A program made the position numbers and the translations under genes. The notes under the pieces were generated by a model. The model worked only from the letters and a program-made list of their open reading frames with translations. It made no database searches and was not told the DNA's origin. Below are positions 1-10,652 of a stretch of DNA of 64,000 nt, in pieces. The stretch comes from Halomonas sp. (GTDB taxonomy: Bacteria > Pseudomonadota > Gammaproteobacteria > Pseudomonadales > Halomonadaceae). Numbering within the stretch: the stretch's first letter is position 1; each line of letters begins with the position of its first letter. The stretch covers positions 124,001-188,000 of the forward strand of contig NZ_JAKDUR010000001.1 in the NCBI RefSeq assembly GCF_030457605.1. The letters are read 5' to 3'.

Positions 1-569
1 TTCATACCCGCATCGCGCACGTGGTCGAGGGTTTCCAGCCGCTCGCCGAAGGTGCGAGTGGTGATGATTTCGCCGTAGTACTCCGGCGAGGTATCGAGGT
101 TGTGGTTATAGTAGTCAAGCCCGGCCTCGGCCAGCTGTCCGGCCTGTTCACCACTGACGCTGCCCAGGGTCATGCAGGTTTCAAGCCCTAGCGCCTTCAC
201 CTGGCGGACCATCTCTTCGACTACCGGCATATCGCGCTCGCGGGGGCTTTTCCACGCTGCCCCCATGCAAAAGCGGCTTGCGCCGGCTTCTTTGGCGGCG
301 CGCGCCTGGGCCACCACCTTGTCCACCGCCATCAGCTTTTCCTTTTCCAGCTGGGTGTTGTAGTGGCCGGACTGGGGGCAGTATTTGCAGTCTTCGGGGC
401 AGGCGCCGGTTTTTATCGACAGCAGCGTGGAGATTTGCACCGCGTTGGGCTCGAAGTGCTCGCGGTGTACCTTCTGAGCGTCAAACAGCAGGTCGTTGAA
501 CGGCAGGGCGAACAGGGCATTGATTTGTTCAAGAGTCCAATCATTGCGTGGCGCGGCGGTCTCGGTCAT
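1..569 (-). CDS. bioB: Biotin synthase (partial, runs off left edge)
   Basis: Reverse-strand translation from ATG at 569: [37 protein letters not shown]...[23 protein letters not shown], with the radical-SAM CxxxCxxC motif typical of BioB. Confidence 0.96.
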   Translation of the reverse strand, partial: MTETAAPRNDWTLEQINALFALPFNDLLFDAQKVHREHFEPNAVQISTLLSIKTGACPEDCKYCPQSGHYNTQLEKEKLMAVDKVVAQARAAKEAGASRFCMGAAWKSPRERDMPVVEEMVRQVKALGLETCMTLGSVSGEQAGQLAEAGLDYYNHNLDTSPEYYGEIITTRTFGERLETLDHVRDAGM

Positions 570-625
570 GGGTAAACCTGTTTCATTTTTAAAGTTGACG
601 GGACTTTATCGATGCGCCGTATTTC

Positions 626-657
626 ATGTCAACCTGAAATAATAAAATGGTTTACAT
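626..657. promoter_or_regulatory. Putative BirA (biotin repressor) operator upstream of bioB
   Basis: ATGTCAACC-N14-GGTTTACAT inverted repeat, resembling the E. coli TTGTAAACC-N16-GGTTTACAA operator; on the minus strand the left half contains TTGACA, a candidate bioB -35. Confidence 0.75.
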
Positions 658-743
658 GGTGGGCGTCAACAAGAGAGGTGGCGTCGTCACACAGAGGCGA
701 CTGCTTTACAATGCATGCTTTATGACAAGCAGCGGGAGCGCAC

Positions 744-1472
744 ATGCAGCGCGAGGAAAAGCCTCAGCCGGTACGCGGCGGATTCAAGGCGCGGGGCAGC
801 TTTGTGGTGCGCTGCGAGAGCTGCAACCTGCCGGCGCTTAACTGCCTGTGCCCGTACCGGGTCAGTGCCAGAAGCCGCATTCAGGTGTGGCTGATTACCC
901 ACCGCATGGAACACTACAAACCCACCAATACCGGCCGGCTGATTGGCGATGTGCTGGACGATACCCGCGTGTTTACCTGGCATCGTACCGAGCCTGACGC
1001 CGAGCTTCTGGCGCTGCTGGATGATCCGCGCTACGCGCCCTTTGTGGTGTTTCCCGACGATCAGCCCGACTACGATAGCGGGCGGGTGGTAGGCATTGAT
1101 GCGGTAACAAGCGCGCAGGCGGCGGGCAAGGTGGCGGTGTATATCCTGCTTGACGGTACCTGGCGACAGGCGCGGCGGATTTTTCGCAAAAGTCCCTACC
1201 TCGACCGCTTGCCGGTACTGCCGCTGCGCACCACGCGTGAAACCCGCTATCGATTGCGCAAGCCGGCTTCCAGCGACCACCTGTGTACTGCGGAAGTGGC
1301 CGCCGAGCTTTTGCGCCAGGGCGGCGACGCCAACGCCGCCGATGTGCTGGATGATTACTTCGACGCTTTCAACCAAAGCTACGCGGCCAGCCGTGGCCAC
1401 CGAAAAATCGACACGCCAGGCCCCGCCATGCAGCGGCTGCTGGCGCGGAAATCCCCTGCAAGGAGTGAATAA
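744..1472 (+). CDS. tapT: DTW-domain protein, tRNA-uridine aminocarboxypropyltransferase family
   Basis: DGTWRQARRIF (DTW motif) and N-terminal Cys cluster CESCNLPALNCLCPYR. Confidence 0.85.
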   Translation: MQREEKPQPVRGGFKARGSFVVRCESCNLPALNCLCPYRVSARSRIQVWLITHRMEHYKPTNTGRLIGDVLDDTRVFTWHRTEPDAELLALLDDPRYAPFVVFPDDQPDYDSGRVVGIDAVTSAQAAGKVAVYILLDGTWRQARRIFRKSPYLDRLPVLPLRTTRETRYRLRKPASSDHLCTAEVAAELLRQGGDANAADVLDDYFDAFNQSYAASRGHRKIDTPGPAMQRLLARKSPARSE

Positions 1473-1474
1473 CA

Positions 1475-2437
1475 ATGCAGTATTTCGAGCGTTTTAACCG
1501 GCTGTTTCCCCTCTGGGCCGTGCTGCTGGCGGTAGTGGCCGCGCTGGTACCCGAGTGGTTTACGGGGCTGGCGGGTCAGATCAAGCTGTTGCTGACCGTG
1601 ATCATGTTTGCGATGGGGCTGACGCTCTCGGGCAGTGACTTCGCCCGGGTGGTGAAATCTCCCGCACCGATTGCCGTGGGGGTAGTCTTGCAGTTTTTGA
1701 TCATGCCGCTGGCGGCATTGGCCATCTCCCGGGTGCTTGCCCTGTCGCCCGAGCTGACCGTGGGAATGGTGCTGGTGGGGGCGACCGCCGGCGGCACATC
1801 GTCCAACGTCATGACCTGGCTTGCCGGCGGGCGTGTGGCGCTGTCGGTATCGATGACGATGGTCTCGACGCTTGTCTCCGTGGTGGCCACGCCGCTGTTG
1901 ACGCTGCTGTTGGTCGGACAAAGCGTGGAGGTGCCGGCCGCGGGGATGCTGTTGAGCATCGCGCAGCTGGTGGTAGCCCCGATTGTCGTGGGCGTGGTGG
2001 TGCACCACCTGTTGGGGCATCGCATCAAGGCCGTGGAGCCGGCGCTGGCGAGTCTGGCGATGCTTTCCATCGTGTTGATTATCGCCATTGTGGTGGCCTT
2101 GAATGCCGGCCGTTTGGCCACGCTTGGCCCGATTGTGGCGCTGGCAGTGATTGCCCACAACGGCGTGGGGCTGGCGGGTGGCTATGCGCTGGCGAAAGTG
2201 CTGCGCTTTGATGAGCGCACCGCGCGCACGATTGCCTTTGAAGTCGGGCTGCAAAACTCGGGGCTTGCGGTGGCGCTTGCCAACCAGTTTTTCACCGCCG
2301 GTGCGGCCTTGCCGGGCGCGCTGTTCTCGGTCTGGCATAACGTGTCGGGCTCGTTGCTCGCCGGCTGGTGGAAGCGTCGGCCCCTGTCAGACGCGGACGC
2401 GCTGACAGGCAAAACGTCGCATGCTGCCACCCGGTAA
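1475..2437 (+). CDS. Bile acid:sodium symporter (BASS) family transporter
   Basis: Polytopic membrane protein; GATAGGTSSNVMTWLAGG and FEVGLQNSGLAVALA motifs. Confidence 0.85.
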   Translation: MQYFERFNRLFPLWAVLLAVVAALVPEWFTGLAGQIKLLLTVIMFAMGLTLSGSDFARVVKSPAPIAVGVVLQFLIMPLAALAISRVLALSPELTVGMVLVGATAGGTSSNVMTWLAGGRVALSVSMTMVSTLVSVVATPLLTLLLVGQSVEVPAAGMLLSIAQLVVAPIVVGVVVHHLLGHRIKAVEPALASLAMLSIVLIIAIVVALNAGRLATLGPIVALAVIAHNGVGLAGGYALAKVLRFDERTARTIAFEVGLQNSGLAVALANQFFTAGAALPGALFSVWHNVSGSLLAGWWKRRPLSDADALTGKTSHAATR

Positions 2438-2442
2438 GCGGG

Positions 2443-3450
2443 CTATGACCGCCTGCGGCGCAGGGCGGAGGCAATCCACTGCCAGCGGTTGATCAGCAGG
2501 GCGAGAAAGATCAGCCCGCAGCCGCCCAGCTGTAGCGCGGTCATGGTTTCGCCATACCACAGGGCGGCAAACAGCGCCGTCCACACCGCTTCAAGCATCA
2601 GGATAATCGAGGCGTGGCTGGGCGTGGTCAGGCTTTGCCCCTTGATCTGCAGGAAAAAACGCAGCGCACTGGCAAGGATGGCGCTGGCCAGAAACCAGCC
2701 CCAGATCGCCGGGGTGAGGGCATAGCTGCCGTGCTCAAAAGCAAACGAGGCCGGCGTGAGCACAACGCCAACCACCAGCAGCTGCAAGGCGGTGAGCGGC
2801 AGCGCCGGCAGGTGGCGCACCACGCGGATGTTGACGTTGATCAGCAGCGCAAAACACGCCGCCGAACAGAGCATGAACAGCTGCCCCGCTTCGAGCCGGA
2901 AGCCTGAGTTGAGCGATAGCAGGGCAAAGCCCAATAGCGCCACCGGCATGGCCACCCAGGTGGTGCGCGGCGGCCGCTCGCCGAACAGCAGGCGCGCTAC
3001 GACCGGCACCATCAGAATACCCAGACTGTTGATAAAAGCGCTTTCGCCCAGGTGGTGTGAATGGGCCAGTCCCAGCACCCAGAAGGCGATGGCCGCGCTG
3101 AACAATAGCCCCACCAGTAACCCGCGGCCCAGCGCCGTCACAGAGAGCCGGCGCAGCCCCGGCCAGGCAAAGCCTGCCAGCAATATTCCGGCAAGCAAAA
3201 ACCGCGTACCGATAAAGCCGATGGGCGGCATGCCGGCCAGTGCCTCCCTGGAGAAAATCCAGCCGGCGGCGGCAATCAGTGTAACGAGCAGCAGCAGGGC
3301 ATCAGCCTGCCAGGAAGCACGGGCGCTGATTATTCTACTCCGCCCAGCAGCGCACCGGCGATGCGAAAGCCGGCGACCCAGGTGCCCACGGCTGAACCCA
3401 GGGTAGCCATCAAAAACACCAGCAACGTGCGCGAGACGCGATTTTGCCAC
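2443..3450 (-). CDS. EamA/DMT family transporter (true start uncertain, probably near 3320-3450)
   Basis: Repeated EamA-type TM segments; the N-terminal ~40 aa of the ORF look non-homologous and overlap the traB-like gene. Confidence 0.75.
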   Translation of the reverse strand: MAKSRLAHVAGVFDGYPGFSRGHLGRRLSHRRCAAGRSRIISARASWQADALLLLVTLIAAAGWIFSREALAGMPPIGFIGTRFLLAGILLAGFAWPGLRRLSVTALGRGLLVGLLFSAAIAFWVLGLAHSHHLGESAFINSLGILMVPVVARLLFGERPPRTTWVAMPVALLGFALLSLNSGFRLEAGQLFMLCSAACFALLINVNIRVVRHLPALPLTALQLLVVGVVLTPASFAFEHGSYALTPAIWGWFLASAILASALRFFLQIKGQSLTTPSHASIILMLEAVWTALFAALWYGETMTALQLGGCGLIFLALLINRWQWIASALRRRRS

Positions 3451-4574
3451 CAGCCTTTCAGCCGGGTGACGTCGTGGCGCAGGGTGGCAAAGTCACGCAC
3501 CTTGGGCCGGCGCATGTAAAGCTCGACGCCGGCGGCGACAAAGCCCGCGCCGATGGTGGGGTTCAGGGACGTTAGCGGGGCGGCGACAAAGGTTGCCAGC
3601 ACCGTCACCGGATGCGCCAGCGCAATAATGGTGGCCCCGGCGGAGAGCACGCCGTTGATCAAAAACCACTCGCTGACCAGCTGCCAGCCCAGGTCGGTGT
3701 TGCGCGAAAAGCCGATGGCAAAACCGATCAGCACCAGCGCTGATACCACCCAGGGCAGGGCTTTCCAGATTTTTGACGGCGCAGGCGTCGCCTCAAGGGT
3801 TTCCCGCTCTTCGGCAGGGGCCGGAGGAAGCGGCGCGTCAAGATGCTCACCGGTGCCCTGCAGGTGCCCGGCGCCCAGCACCACCAGTACGTTACGATAA
3901 CGCCCGGGCGGTGCGGTTTCGGCCAGCTTGAGTGCCATGTAGCGGTCGCGCTCGCGGATCAGCGGCGTGTAAAGCGACTCGGATTCGGCGGCAAACTCGC
4001 TGAAAGTGGCTTCGAGTACGTCGCCTTCCTTGAGCTTTTCGATATCCTCGGAGGAAATTTTCTGACGCGACAGCACGCTGCCCAAAAGCCCCGATAAAAG
4101 CCCGAAACGCTGCCACCAGGGCACGCTGTGATATACGCGTTTCAGTGTCGTGCCGACGTCGCGGTCGATGAGCAGCAGCGGAAGCTCAAGACGTTCGGCC
4201 TGTTCCACGGCGGCGCGCATTTCGGCCCCTGGCTGAATCTCGGACTGCTCGGCGATACGCTGCTGAAAGGCGCCCAGCGCCAGGCTTGCCGCCACCATGC
4301 CGGCCTTGCCCTGCTTGAATACCTGAAACAGGTCCTGTTCGCCCATGGCGTCGGGCTGGGTCATGCTGTGGTGGCGCGCGGCGCACAGCTCGATAGCTAC
4401 GGCGTCGAATTCGCCGGTGGCCAGCAGCGCGTCTACGTCGTCGGCGCTTTCCCGGGACACGTGGGCGGTGCCCAGCAGAGTGTATTGCGTGGTGCCTACG
4501 GTGACGGTTTTCAGCGGCCCGCTGGTAGCAGGTAATGTGTCGGGCGCAGGTGACAGAACTTCATCTTCGCTCAT
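3330..4574 (-). CDS. TraB/GumN-like domain membrane protein
   Basis: YTLLGTAHVSRESADDV ... VAIELCAARH ... VVLGAGHLQG motifs plus C-terminal TM segments. Confidence 0.85.
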   Translation of the reverse strand: MSEDEVLSPAPDTLPATSGPLKTVTVGTTQYTLLGTAHVSRESADDVDALLATGEFDAVAIELCAARHHSMTQPDAMGEQDLFQVFKQGKAGMVAASLALGAFQQRIAEQSEIQPGAEMRAAVEQAERLELPLLLIDRDVGTTLKRVYHSVPWWQRFGLLSGLLGSVLSRQKISSEDIEKLKEGDVLEATFSEFAAESESLYTPLIRERDRYMALKLAETAPPGRYRNVLVVLGAGHLQGTGEHLDAPLPPAPAEERETLEATPAPSKIWKALPWVVSALVLIGFAIGFSRNTDLGWQLVSEWFLINGVLSAGATIIALAHPVTVLATFVAAPLTSLNPTIGAGFVAAGVELYMRRPKVRDFATLRHDVTRLKGWWQNRVSRTLLVFLMATLGSAVGTWVAGFRIAGALLGGVE

Positions 4575-4610
4575 GCAAGAGTCTCAATCGTCGGCAAATG
4601 GAAGGCGTCG

Positions 4611-6059
4611 CTAGCGACGCCAGAAAGCGGGCGTAAACAGCACCAGTACGGTAAAGATTTCCAGACGTCCGAGCAGCATGGCAACCACCAGCACCCATTT
4701 GGCAAAGGCCGGCATATTGCCGTAGTGGGTGCTGGCTTCGCCCAGCGCAGGCCCCAGATTATTGAGCGCCGAGCCGACCGTCGACCAGGCGGTGATCTGG
4801 TCGACGCCGGTCGCCATGACGCCCACCATCATCAGGAAAAACAGCATCACGTAGACCGAGAAAAAGCCCCACACCGCCTGGGCGATGCCGTCGGGCACGC
4901 TGACCTTGCCCACCTTGACCGCGATCACCGCGTTGGGGTGGATCAGCCGCATGACCTCGCGCATGCCCTGTTTCAGTATCAGGATAATGCGGATGACCTT
5001 CATCCCGCCGGCCGTAGAGCCGGAACAGCCGCCGACAAAGGCGGCAACAAAGAGTAAAAACGGCAGCGCCCCCGGCCAGGTCGAAAAGTCCGCCACGGAA
5101 AAGCCTGACGTGGTGGCAACGGAGACCACCTCGAACAGCGCGTGGCGCAGCCCCAGGGGGCTATCGTAGGTATGGGACAGCCACAGGGTAATCGCCGTGA
5201 TGCTGACCAGCCCCAGCAAAAACAGCATCAGGAATCGCGCTTCGGGGTCCTGAAAATAGTGCAGCAGGCGTTTTTCGCGCCAGGCAATAAAATGCAGGCT
5301 GAAGCTGAACGCCGAAATCAGCATGAAGCCGGCACAGATCAGCTCGATGGCGGCGCTGTCAAAAAAGCCGATGCTGGCATCGTGGGTGGAAAATCCGCCG
5401 ATGGCCACGGTGGAAAAACTGTGGCCGATGGCATCAAACCAGTCCATGCCGGCCGCCATATAGGCCAGCATGCAGCTGATGGTCAGGGTGGCGTAAATGT
5501 ACCACAGCGCCTTGGCGGTTTCGGTGATGCGTGGAGTGAGCTTGGAGTCCTTCAGCGGGCCGGGGATTTCGGTGCGGTAAAGCGCCATGCCGCCGACGCC
5601 CAGCGTGGGCAGAATGGCTACGGCCAGCACCACGATCCCCATGCCGCCGAGCCACTGCAGCTGCTGGCGGTAGTAGCGGATGGATTCGGGCAGGAAATCG
5701 ATCCCGGTGATCACCGTGGCACCGGTGGTGGTAAGCCCCGAGAACGATTCGAATACGGCGTCGGTCAGCGTAAGCGATGCCTCGCCGAAGAGCATCAGCG
5801 GCAGCGAGCCGAACAGGGCGAGTACCGTCCAGAACATCGCCGCGATAAGAAAGCCGTCGCGGATGCGCAGCTCCTTGTGCGCGTGGCGGTTGGGCAGGTA
5901 AAGCATCAGGCCGGTAGCCGCCGTAATAGCAATACCGATGACAAACGCGTCCCATACGCTGTCGCGAAACCATAGCGACACCAGTATTGGTGGCAGCATG
6001 GTGAGGCTGAACAGCATCAGCAACAGCCCCAGAATACGCAGAATCACCCGCAGGCTCAT
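4611..6059 (-). CDS. trkH: Trk-type potassium uptake membrane protein
   Basis: ESFSGLTTTGATV selectivity loop, GGCSGSTAGGMK; adjacent to trkA. Confidence 0.93.
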   Translation of the reverse strand: MSLRVILRILGLLLMLFSLTMLPPILVSLWFRDSVWDAFVIGIAITAATGLMLYLPNRHAHKELRIRDGFLIAAMFWTVLALFGSLPLMLFGEASLTLTDAVFESFSGLTTTGATVITGIDFLPESIRYYRQQLQWLGGMGIVVLAVAILPTLGVGGMALYRTEIPGPLKDSKLTPRITETAKALWYIYATLTISCMLAYMAAGMDWFDAIGHSFSTVAIGGFSTHDASIGFFDSAAIELICAGFMLISAFSFSLHFIAWREKRLLHYFQDPEARFLMLFLLGLVSITAITLWLSHTYDSPLGLRHALFEVVSVATTSGFSVADFSTWPGALPFLLFVAAFVGGCSGSTAGGMKVIRIILILKQGMREVMRLIHPNAVIAVKVGKVSVPDGIAQAVWGFFSVYVMLFFLMMVGVMATGVDQITAWSTVGSALNNLGPALGEASTHYGNMPAFAKWVLVVAMLLGRLEIFTVLVLFTPAFWRR

Positions 6060-6116
6060 GGTCGGCGTGGCTCCTTATGATGTGTCACGCAGGGTGGGCG
6101 CAGGCTGTACGGCATA

Positions 6117-7490
6117 TCAGAAAAAGCTCAGCCCGACCTGAAACAGGCGCTCGACGTCGCGGATGCGCCGCTTGTCGATCACGAACAGGATCACATGATC
6201 GCCTGACTCTACCACTACGTCGCCCCGGGCAATCAGCACTTTCTTGCCGCGCACGATGGCGCCAATGGTGGTGCCCTGGGGCAGGTCGATTTCCCTGATG
6301 CTGCGTCCGACGACCCTGGAGGACTGCTTGTCACCGTGGGCGATGGCTTCGATGGCTTCGGCGGCACCCCGGCGCAGCGAGTGGACATTGACGATATCGC
6401 CACGGCGCACGTGGGTCAGCAGGCTACCGATGGTGGCCTGCTGGGGCGAGATGGCGATATCGATTTCGCCGCCCTGCACCAGATCCACGTAGGCGGCGTT
6501 GTTGATCAGCGTCAGTACCTTTTTGGCACCCAGACGCTTGGCCAGTAGCGACGACATGATGTTGACCTCGTCGTCGTTGGTCAGCGCGCAGAAAATGTCG
6601 CAGTCCTCGATGTTTTCTTCTTCCAGCAGGCGCTTGCTGGTGGCGCTGCCGTGCAGCACCACGGTGCGGTCGAGGCGTTCGGACAGACGGGTGCAGCGTT
6701 TCAGGCTGTGCTCGATGATCTTGACCTGATGGCTGTGTTCCAGATGCTCGGCCAGGCGCTCGCCGATGTTGCCGCCGCCGGCAATCACCACGCGACGAAA
6801 GGTACGCTCGATGCGCCGCAGCTCGCTCATGACCGCGCGGATATCCCGCCGGGCGGCGAGGAAGAAGACTTCGTCGTCGGCTTCGATCACGGTGTCGCCG
6901 CGTGGGATGATGGGTCGGTTACGCCGGTAAATCGCCGCGACGCGGGTATCCACGTTGGGCATGTGACGGCGCAGAAAAGCCAGATCCTGACCCACTAGCG
7001 GGCCGCCGTAAAAGGCCTTGACCGCCACCAGCTGCACCAGCCCGCCGGCAAACTCCAGTACCTGCAGCGCGCCGGGATGTTCGATCAGGCGGCGGACGTG
7101 GTCGGTGACCACCTGTTCGGGGCTGATCAGTACGTCGATGGGGATCGCTTCGTGGGCGAAAAGCCCCTTGCGCGTCAGGTAGGCGGTGGTGCGCACCCGG
7201 GCAATTTTGGTCGGCGTGCGAAACAGCGTGTGCGCCACCTGGCAGGCGATCATGTTGATTTCGTCGGTATTGGTCACCGCGATCAGCATGTCGGCGTCTT
7301 CGCAGCCGGCTTCGCGCAGGATGATCGGATACGAGCCGGGGCCGGTGATGGTGCGGATATCCAGCTTGGTATGCAGTTCGCGCAGCCGGTCGCCGTCGGT
7401 ATCCACCACGGTGATGTCGTTTTCTTCGCGCGCCAGATGTTCCGCCAGCGTGCCGCCGACCTGGCCGGCGCCGAGAATGATGATTTTCAT
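6117..7490 (-). CDS. trkA: Trk system potassium transporter TrkA (KTN/RCK domains)
   Basis: [31 protein letters not shown]-terminal Rossmann motif; second copy [18 protein letters not shown]; start chosen at 7490. Confidence 0.95.
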   Translation of the reverse strand: MKIIILGAGQVGGTLAEHLAREENDITVVDTDGDRLRELHTKLDIRTITGPGSYPIILREAGCEDADMLIAVTNTDEINMIACQVAHTLFRTPTKIARVRTTAYLTRKGLFAHEAIPIDVLISPEQVVTDHVRRLIEHPGALQVLEFAGGLVQLVAVKAFYGGPLVGQDLAFLRRHMPNVDTRVAAIYRRNRPIIPRGDTVIEADDEVFFLAARRDIRAVMSELRRIERTFRRVVIAGGGNIGERLAEHLEHSHQVKIIEHSLKRCTRLSERLDRTVVLHGSATSKRLLEEENIEDCDIFCALTNDDEVNIMSSLLAKRLGAKKVLTLINNAAYVDLVQGGEIDIAISPQQATIGSLLTHVRRGDIVNVHSLRRGAAEAIEAIAHGDKQSSRVVGRSIREIDLPQGTTIGAIVRGKKVLIARGDVVVESGDHVILFVIDKRRIRDVERLFQVGLSFF

Positions 7491-7494
7491 CGCG

Positions 7495-8844
7495 TTAGTG
7501 GGCGTCCGTCGTCGAGCGTTTCTCCAGCCGCGCATAGAAAAAGCCGTCGTGGCTTTCCTGCTGCGGGAAAAGCTGCCGGCCATCGCCGCTGGCCTGCCCC
7601 CAGGTCACGTCGCTGGGTGTGGTGACCCGGGCGTTGGGGGTGCGCGCGAGAAACGCGCTGATCTGTTCGGCGTTTTCTTCCGACAGTACCGAACAGGTGG
7701 CGTAGAGCAGCGTGCCGCCTTCGACCAGTAGCGGCCAGAGGTTGTCCAGGATACGTCCCTGCAGGGCGGCCAGTTTGGTGATGTCCGAGGGGCGGCGCAG
7801 GCGCTTGATATCCGGGTGGCGACGAATCACGCCGCTGCCCGAGCAGGGGGCGTCGAGCAAAATGGCATCGAAGTCGGCCTGGCTCCAGTCGCCGCGCTGG
7901 CTGGCGTCGGCGTGGTGCAGTTCGCCGCGAAGCCCAAGCCGGTCAAGGGTCTCTTCGACCCGGCCCAGCCGTTCGCTGTCGCTGTCAAGCGCGGTCATGG
8001 TGATGTCGAACTGTTCGAGCAGGTGGGCTGTTTTGCCACCGGGGGCGCTGCAGGCATCGAGCACGCGGGCACCGGGGCGCGGCGCCAGTGCCGGGCCAAG
8101 GAGCACGGCGCTTAGCTGTGCGGCTTCGTCCTGCACGCTGACGTGGCCTTCCCTGAAGCCGGGCAGGGCCGCGACGTCGCAGGGTGTTGCCAGGGTGATG
8201 GCATCCGGCGCATGGGCGCAGGCGCGGCCCTCCATGCCGTGTTCGGCCAGCGTCGCAAGATAGGCTTCGCGATGACCGTGGCGAGCGTTAACGCGTAACG
8301 TCATCGGCCCCGGCTGGTTATTGGCTTCGGCCAGTGCGCGCCACTGTTCGGGCCAGGCCTTTTTCAGCGTATCCAAAAGCCAGGCGGGGTGAGCCAGCGC
8401 TACATTGGGATCGCGGTCAACCTGTGATTGTAACGCACCAGACTCACGCTGCAGGCGGCGCAGGCAGCCGTTAAGCACCCGGGTGGCCCAGGCCTTGTCC
8501 AGCAGCCGCGCGGCGCCGGCGGTTTCACCCACGGCCGCATGGGCAGGAATGCGCATGTAAAGCAGCTGGTAAATGCCCAGTAGCAGCAGCGCCTGTACGT
8601 CCTGGTCGCGTTTTTTGAACGGCTGGCGCAGCAGTACACCGGCCAGTGCCTCAAGGCGCGGCAGGTGGCGGCAGGTGCCAAAGCACAGTTCCTTGAGCAG
8701 CGCACGGTCCCGGGGGGGCACGCTGTGCTCGTTGAGGCCGGCAAGCGAGCCCTGCCCCTTGAGCACCGGTGTCAGAGCCCTGGCCGCAGCGGCACGGACG
8801 TCAAGGCCGGTAGATCCGGCGGGCGTGGTGCGTGGCGAGTTCAT
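7495..8844 (-). CDS. rsmB: 16S rRNA (cytosine-967-C5)-methyltransferase
   Basis: NusB-like N-terminus plus [17 protein letters not shown] and [17 protein letters not shown] motifs. Confidence 0.95.
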   Translation of the reverse strand: MNSPRTTPAGSTGLDVRAAAARALTPVLKGQGSLAGLNEHSVPPRDRALLKELCFGTCRHLPRLEALAGVLLRQPFKKRDQDVQALLLLGIYQLLYMRIPAHAAVGETAGAARLLDKAWATRVLNGCLRRLQRESGALQSQVDRDPNVALAHPAWLLDTLKKAWPEQWRALAEANNQPGPMTLRVNARHGHREAYLATLAEHGMEGRACAHAPDAITLATPCDVAALPGFREGHVSVQDEAAQLSAVLLGPALAPRPGARVLDACSAPGGKTAHLLEQFDITMTALDSDSERLGRVEETLDRLGLRGELHHADASQRGDWSQADFDAILLDAPCSGSGVIRRHPDIKRLRRPSDITKLAALQGRILDNLWPLLVEGGTLLYATCSVLSEENAEQISAFLARTPNARVTTPSDVTWGQASGDGRQLFPQQESHDGFFYARLEKRSTTDAH

Positions 8845-9821
8845 TGCGGGGCTCCTTCGCTGTTCCGGCCCAGGCGATTTCCCGCCGCCAGACGTGGCTG
8901 GCGGGCATTCAACAGTTCACGCACGGGCATGGCCTTGCCGCCGGGCAGCTGCGCGTGGGTAACATGCAGTACTTCGTCGCCGCGTGCGCCGCAGGCGATG
9001 CGCAGGCCGTCGTTATCCGGCGCGAGGAGCGTACCGTGTGGCTGTGCGTCGCTGAGGATTTCTCCGGCGCTGGCCATGAACAGCCGCAGGCGTTCTTCGC
9101 CCAGCGTACACCAGGCGACCGGCCAGGGGTTGAAGGCGCGCACTTTGGCGGAAAGTTCGGCAGCGGGGCGGGTAAAATCCAGCTCGGCTTCGGCCTTGGA
9201 GAGCTTGGCGGCGTAGGTGACGCCGCTGTCGGGCTGCGGGGTGGCGTGGGCGCGGCCTTCGGCTATCGCGTCAAGCGTTGCGGTGAGCGTGTCGGCGCCG
9301 AGCACGGCGAGTGCGTCGTGCAGCTCGCCGCCGGTGGTGGTGGCGGTGATCGGCACGCGCGCCTCGTTGAGAACATCGCCGGTATCGAGCCCGGCATCCA
9401 TCTGCATGATGGCCACGCCGGATTCGGCGTCCCGGGCTTCAATCGCACGCTGCAGCGGCGCAGCACCACGCCAGCGTGGCAAAAGCGAGGCGTGTACGTT
9501 GATGCAGCCCCGCCGCGGAATATCCAGTACTGCCTGGGACAGCAGCAGGCCATAAGCTACCACCACCAGCACATCGGCATTGAGTGAGGCAAGCGTCGCC
9601 TGGGCGTCGGCGTCTTTCAACGACACCGGCTGATAGACGTCAAGGGCGTGTTCGAGCGCCAGCGTTTTGACCGGGCCGGGCGTCAGCTTACGGCCGCGGC
9701 CGGCGGGGCGGTCGGGCTGGGTGTAAACCGCGACGACCTCATGATGACTTTGCAGCAGCGCCCGAAGGCTTTGTGCTGCAAAGTCCGGCGTACCGGCGAA
9801 AACAACGCGCAGTGATGGCAT
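8841..9821 (-). CDS. fmt: Methionyl-tRNA formyltransferase
   Basis: MPSLRVVFAGTPDFAAQSLRAL, INVHASLLPRWRGAAPLQRAI; start set at 9821. Confidence 0.96.
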   Translation of the reverse strand: MPSLRVVFAGTPDFAAQSLRALLQSHHEVVAVYTQPDRPAGRGRKLTPGPVKTLALEHALDVYQPVSLKDADAQATLASLNADVLVVVAYGLLLSQAVLDIPRRGCINVHASLLPRWRGAAPLQRAIEARDAESGVAIMQMDAGLDTGDVLNEARVPITATTTGGELHDALAVLGADTLTATLDAIAEGRAHATPQPDSGVTYAAKLSKAEAELDFTRPAAELSAKVRAFNPWPVAWCTLGEERLRLFMASAGEILSDAQPHGTLLAPDNDGLRIACGARGDEVLHVTHAQLPGGKAMPVRELLNARQPRLAAGNRLGRNSEGAPQ

Positions 9822-9934
9822 GAAAAACGCAACCCTCAAGCAAAAAGGTGGTGATCAGGATAGCCCAACGGCGAAAGGCCGGAAAATCCGCGTTGCTGCG
9901 GTATAATCCGGCCTTGAGAGCAGTATGCGGCGCG

Positions 9935-10447
9935 CTAGGCGCCCTGCATCTGTTTTTGCTGTTTTTGCATCTTCTTGCGCACCCGGTCGCGCTTGAGTGG
10001 CGAGAGGTAGTCCACAAACAGCACGCCTTCCAGGTGGTCAAGCTCGTGCTGGATGCAGTGTGCGAGCAGGTCATCGGCTTCAAGCTCGTAGGGCTTGCCG
10101 TCGCGGTCAAGCGCGTTGAGCCTGATGCGCAGATAGCGCGGCACTTCGGCGTAATATTCGGGGATGGACAGGCAGCCTTCCGAGAGCGGCTCCTTGTCAT
10201 CGCCGAGCGCTTCGTAGCTCGGGTTGATGAGCACCAGCGGCTCATTGCCCGACTCGCTGACGTCCATCACCACCACGCGACGGTGCACATCCACCTGGGT
10301 GGCTGCAAGGCCGATGCCGCGTGCGTCGTACATGGTTTCAATCATGTCGTCGACCAGCTGGCGGACGTCGTCGTCGACCGTTTCAACCGGTGCGGCCCTG
10401 GTCCGCAGCCGGTCATCGGGGAAGGTTAATATAGGTAGTTTGGCCAT
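9935..10447 (-). CDS. def: Peptide deformylase
   Basis: [25 protein letters not shown] motifs. Confidence 0.97.
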   Translation of the reverse strand: MAKLPILTFPDDRLRTRAAPVETVDDDVRQLVDDMIETMYDARGIGLAATQVDVHRRVVVMDVSESGNEPLVLINPSYEALGDDKEPLSEGCLSIPEYYAEVPRYLRIRLNALDRDGKPYELEADDLLAHCIQHELDHLEGVLFVDYLSPLKRDRVRKKMQKQQKQMQGA

Positions 10448-10652
10448 AGCGTTATGTGTACCGTTATGCTGATTCCGTGAGACACCCAAGCCTTGTGAAA
10501 AACACTGGTAAAAAAACAACAGGTCGGCTTGTGCGCTTTGTTACCGCTCATTATATCATGCTCGCCTGGGCATGCCGACAGCGGATGTCAGAGACGCGAC
10601 CAGGTGTCATCCGCCGTTTTACCGCACGATACATCACAGGGTGAGCAGGTAC

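Noticed and set aside
1379-2338. 319-aa minus ORF rich in His/Gln/Arg
   Set aside because: Low-complexity antisense translation of the BASS transporter gene.
5142-5975. 277-aa + strand ORF opposite trkH
   Set aside because: His/Gln/Gly-rich translation typical of an antisense shadow; trkH is unambiguous on the other strand.
10581-10614. GCGGATG...CATCCGC stem-loop upstream of the LysM-protein gene
   Set aside because: Seven-bp stem with a 20-nt loop and no T-tract; insufficient support for a regulatory call.
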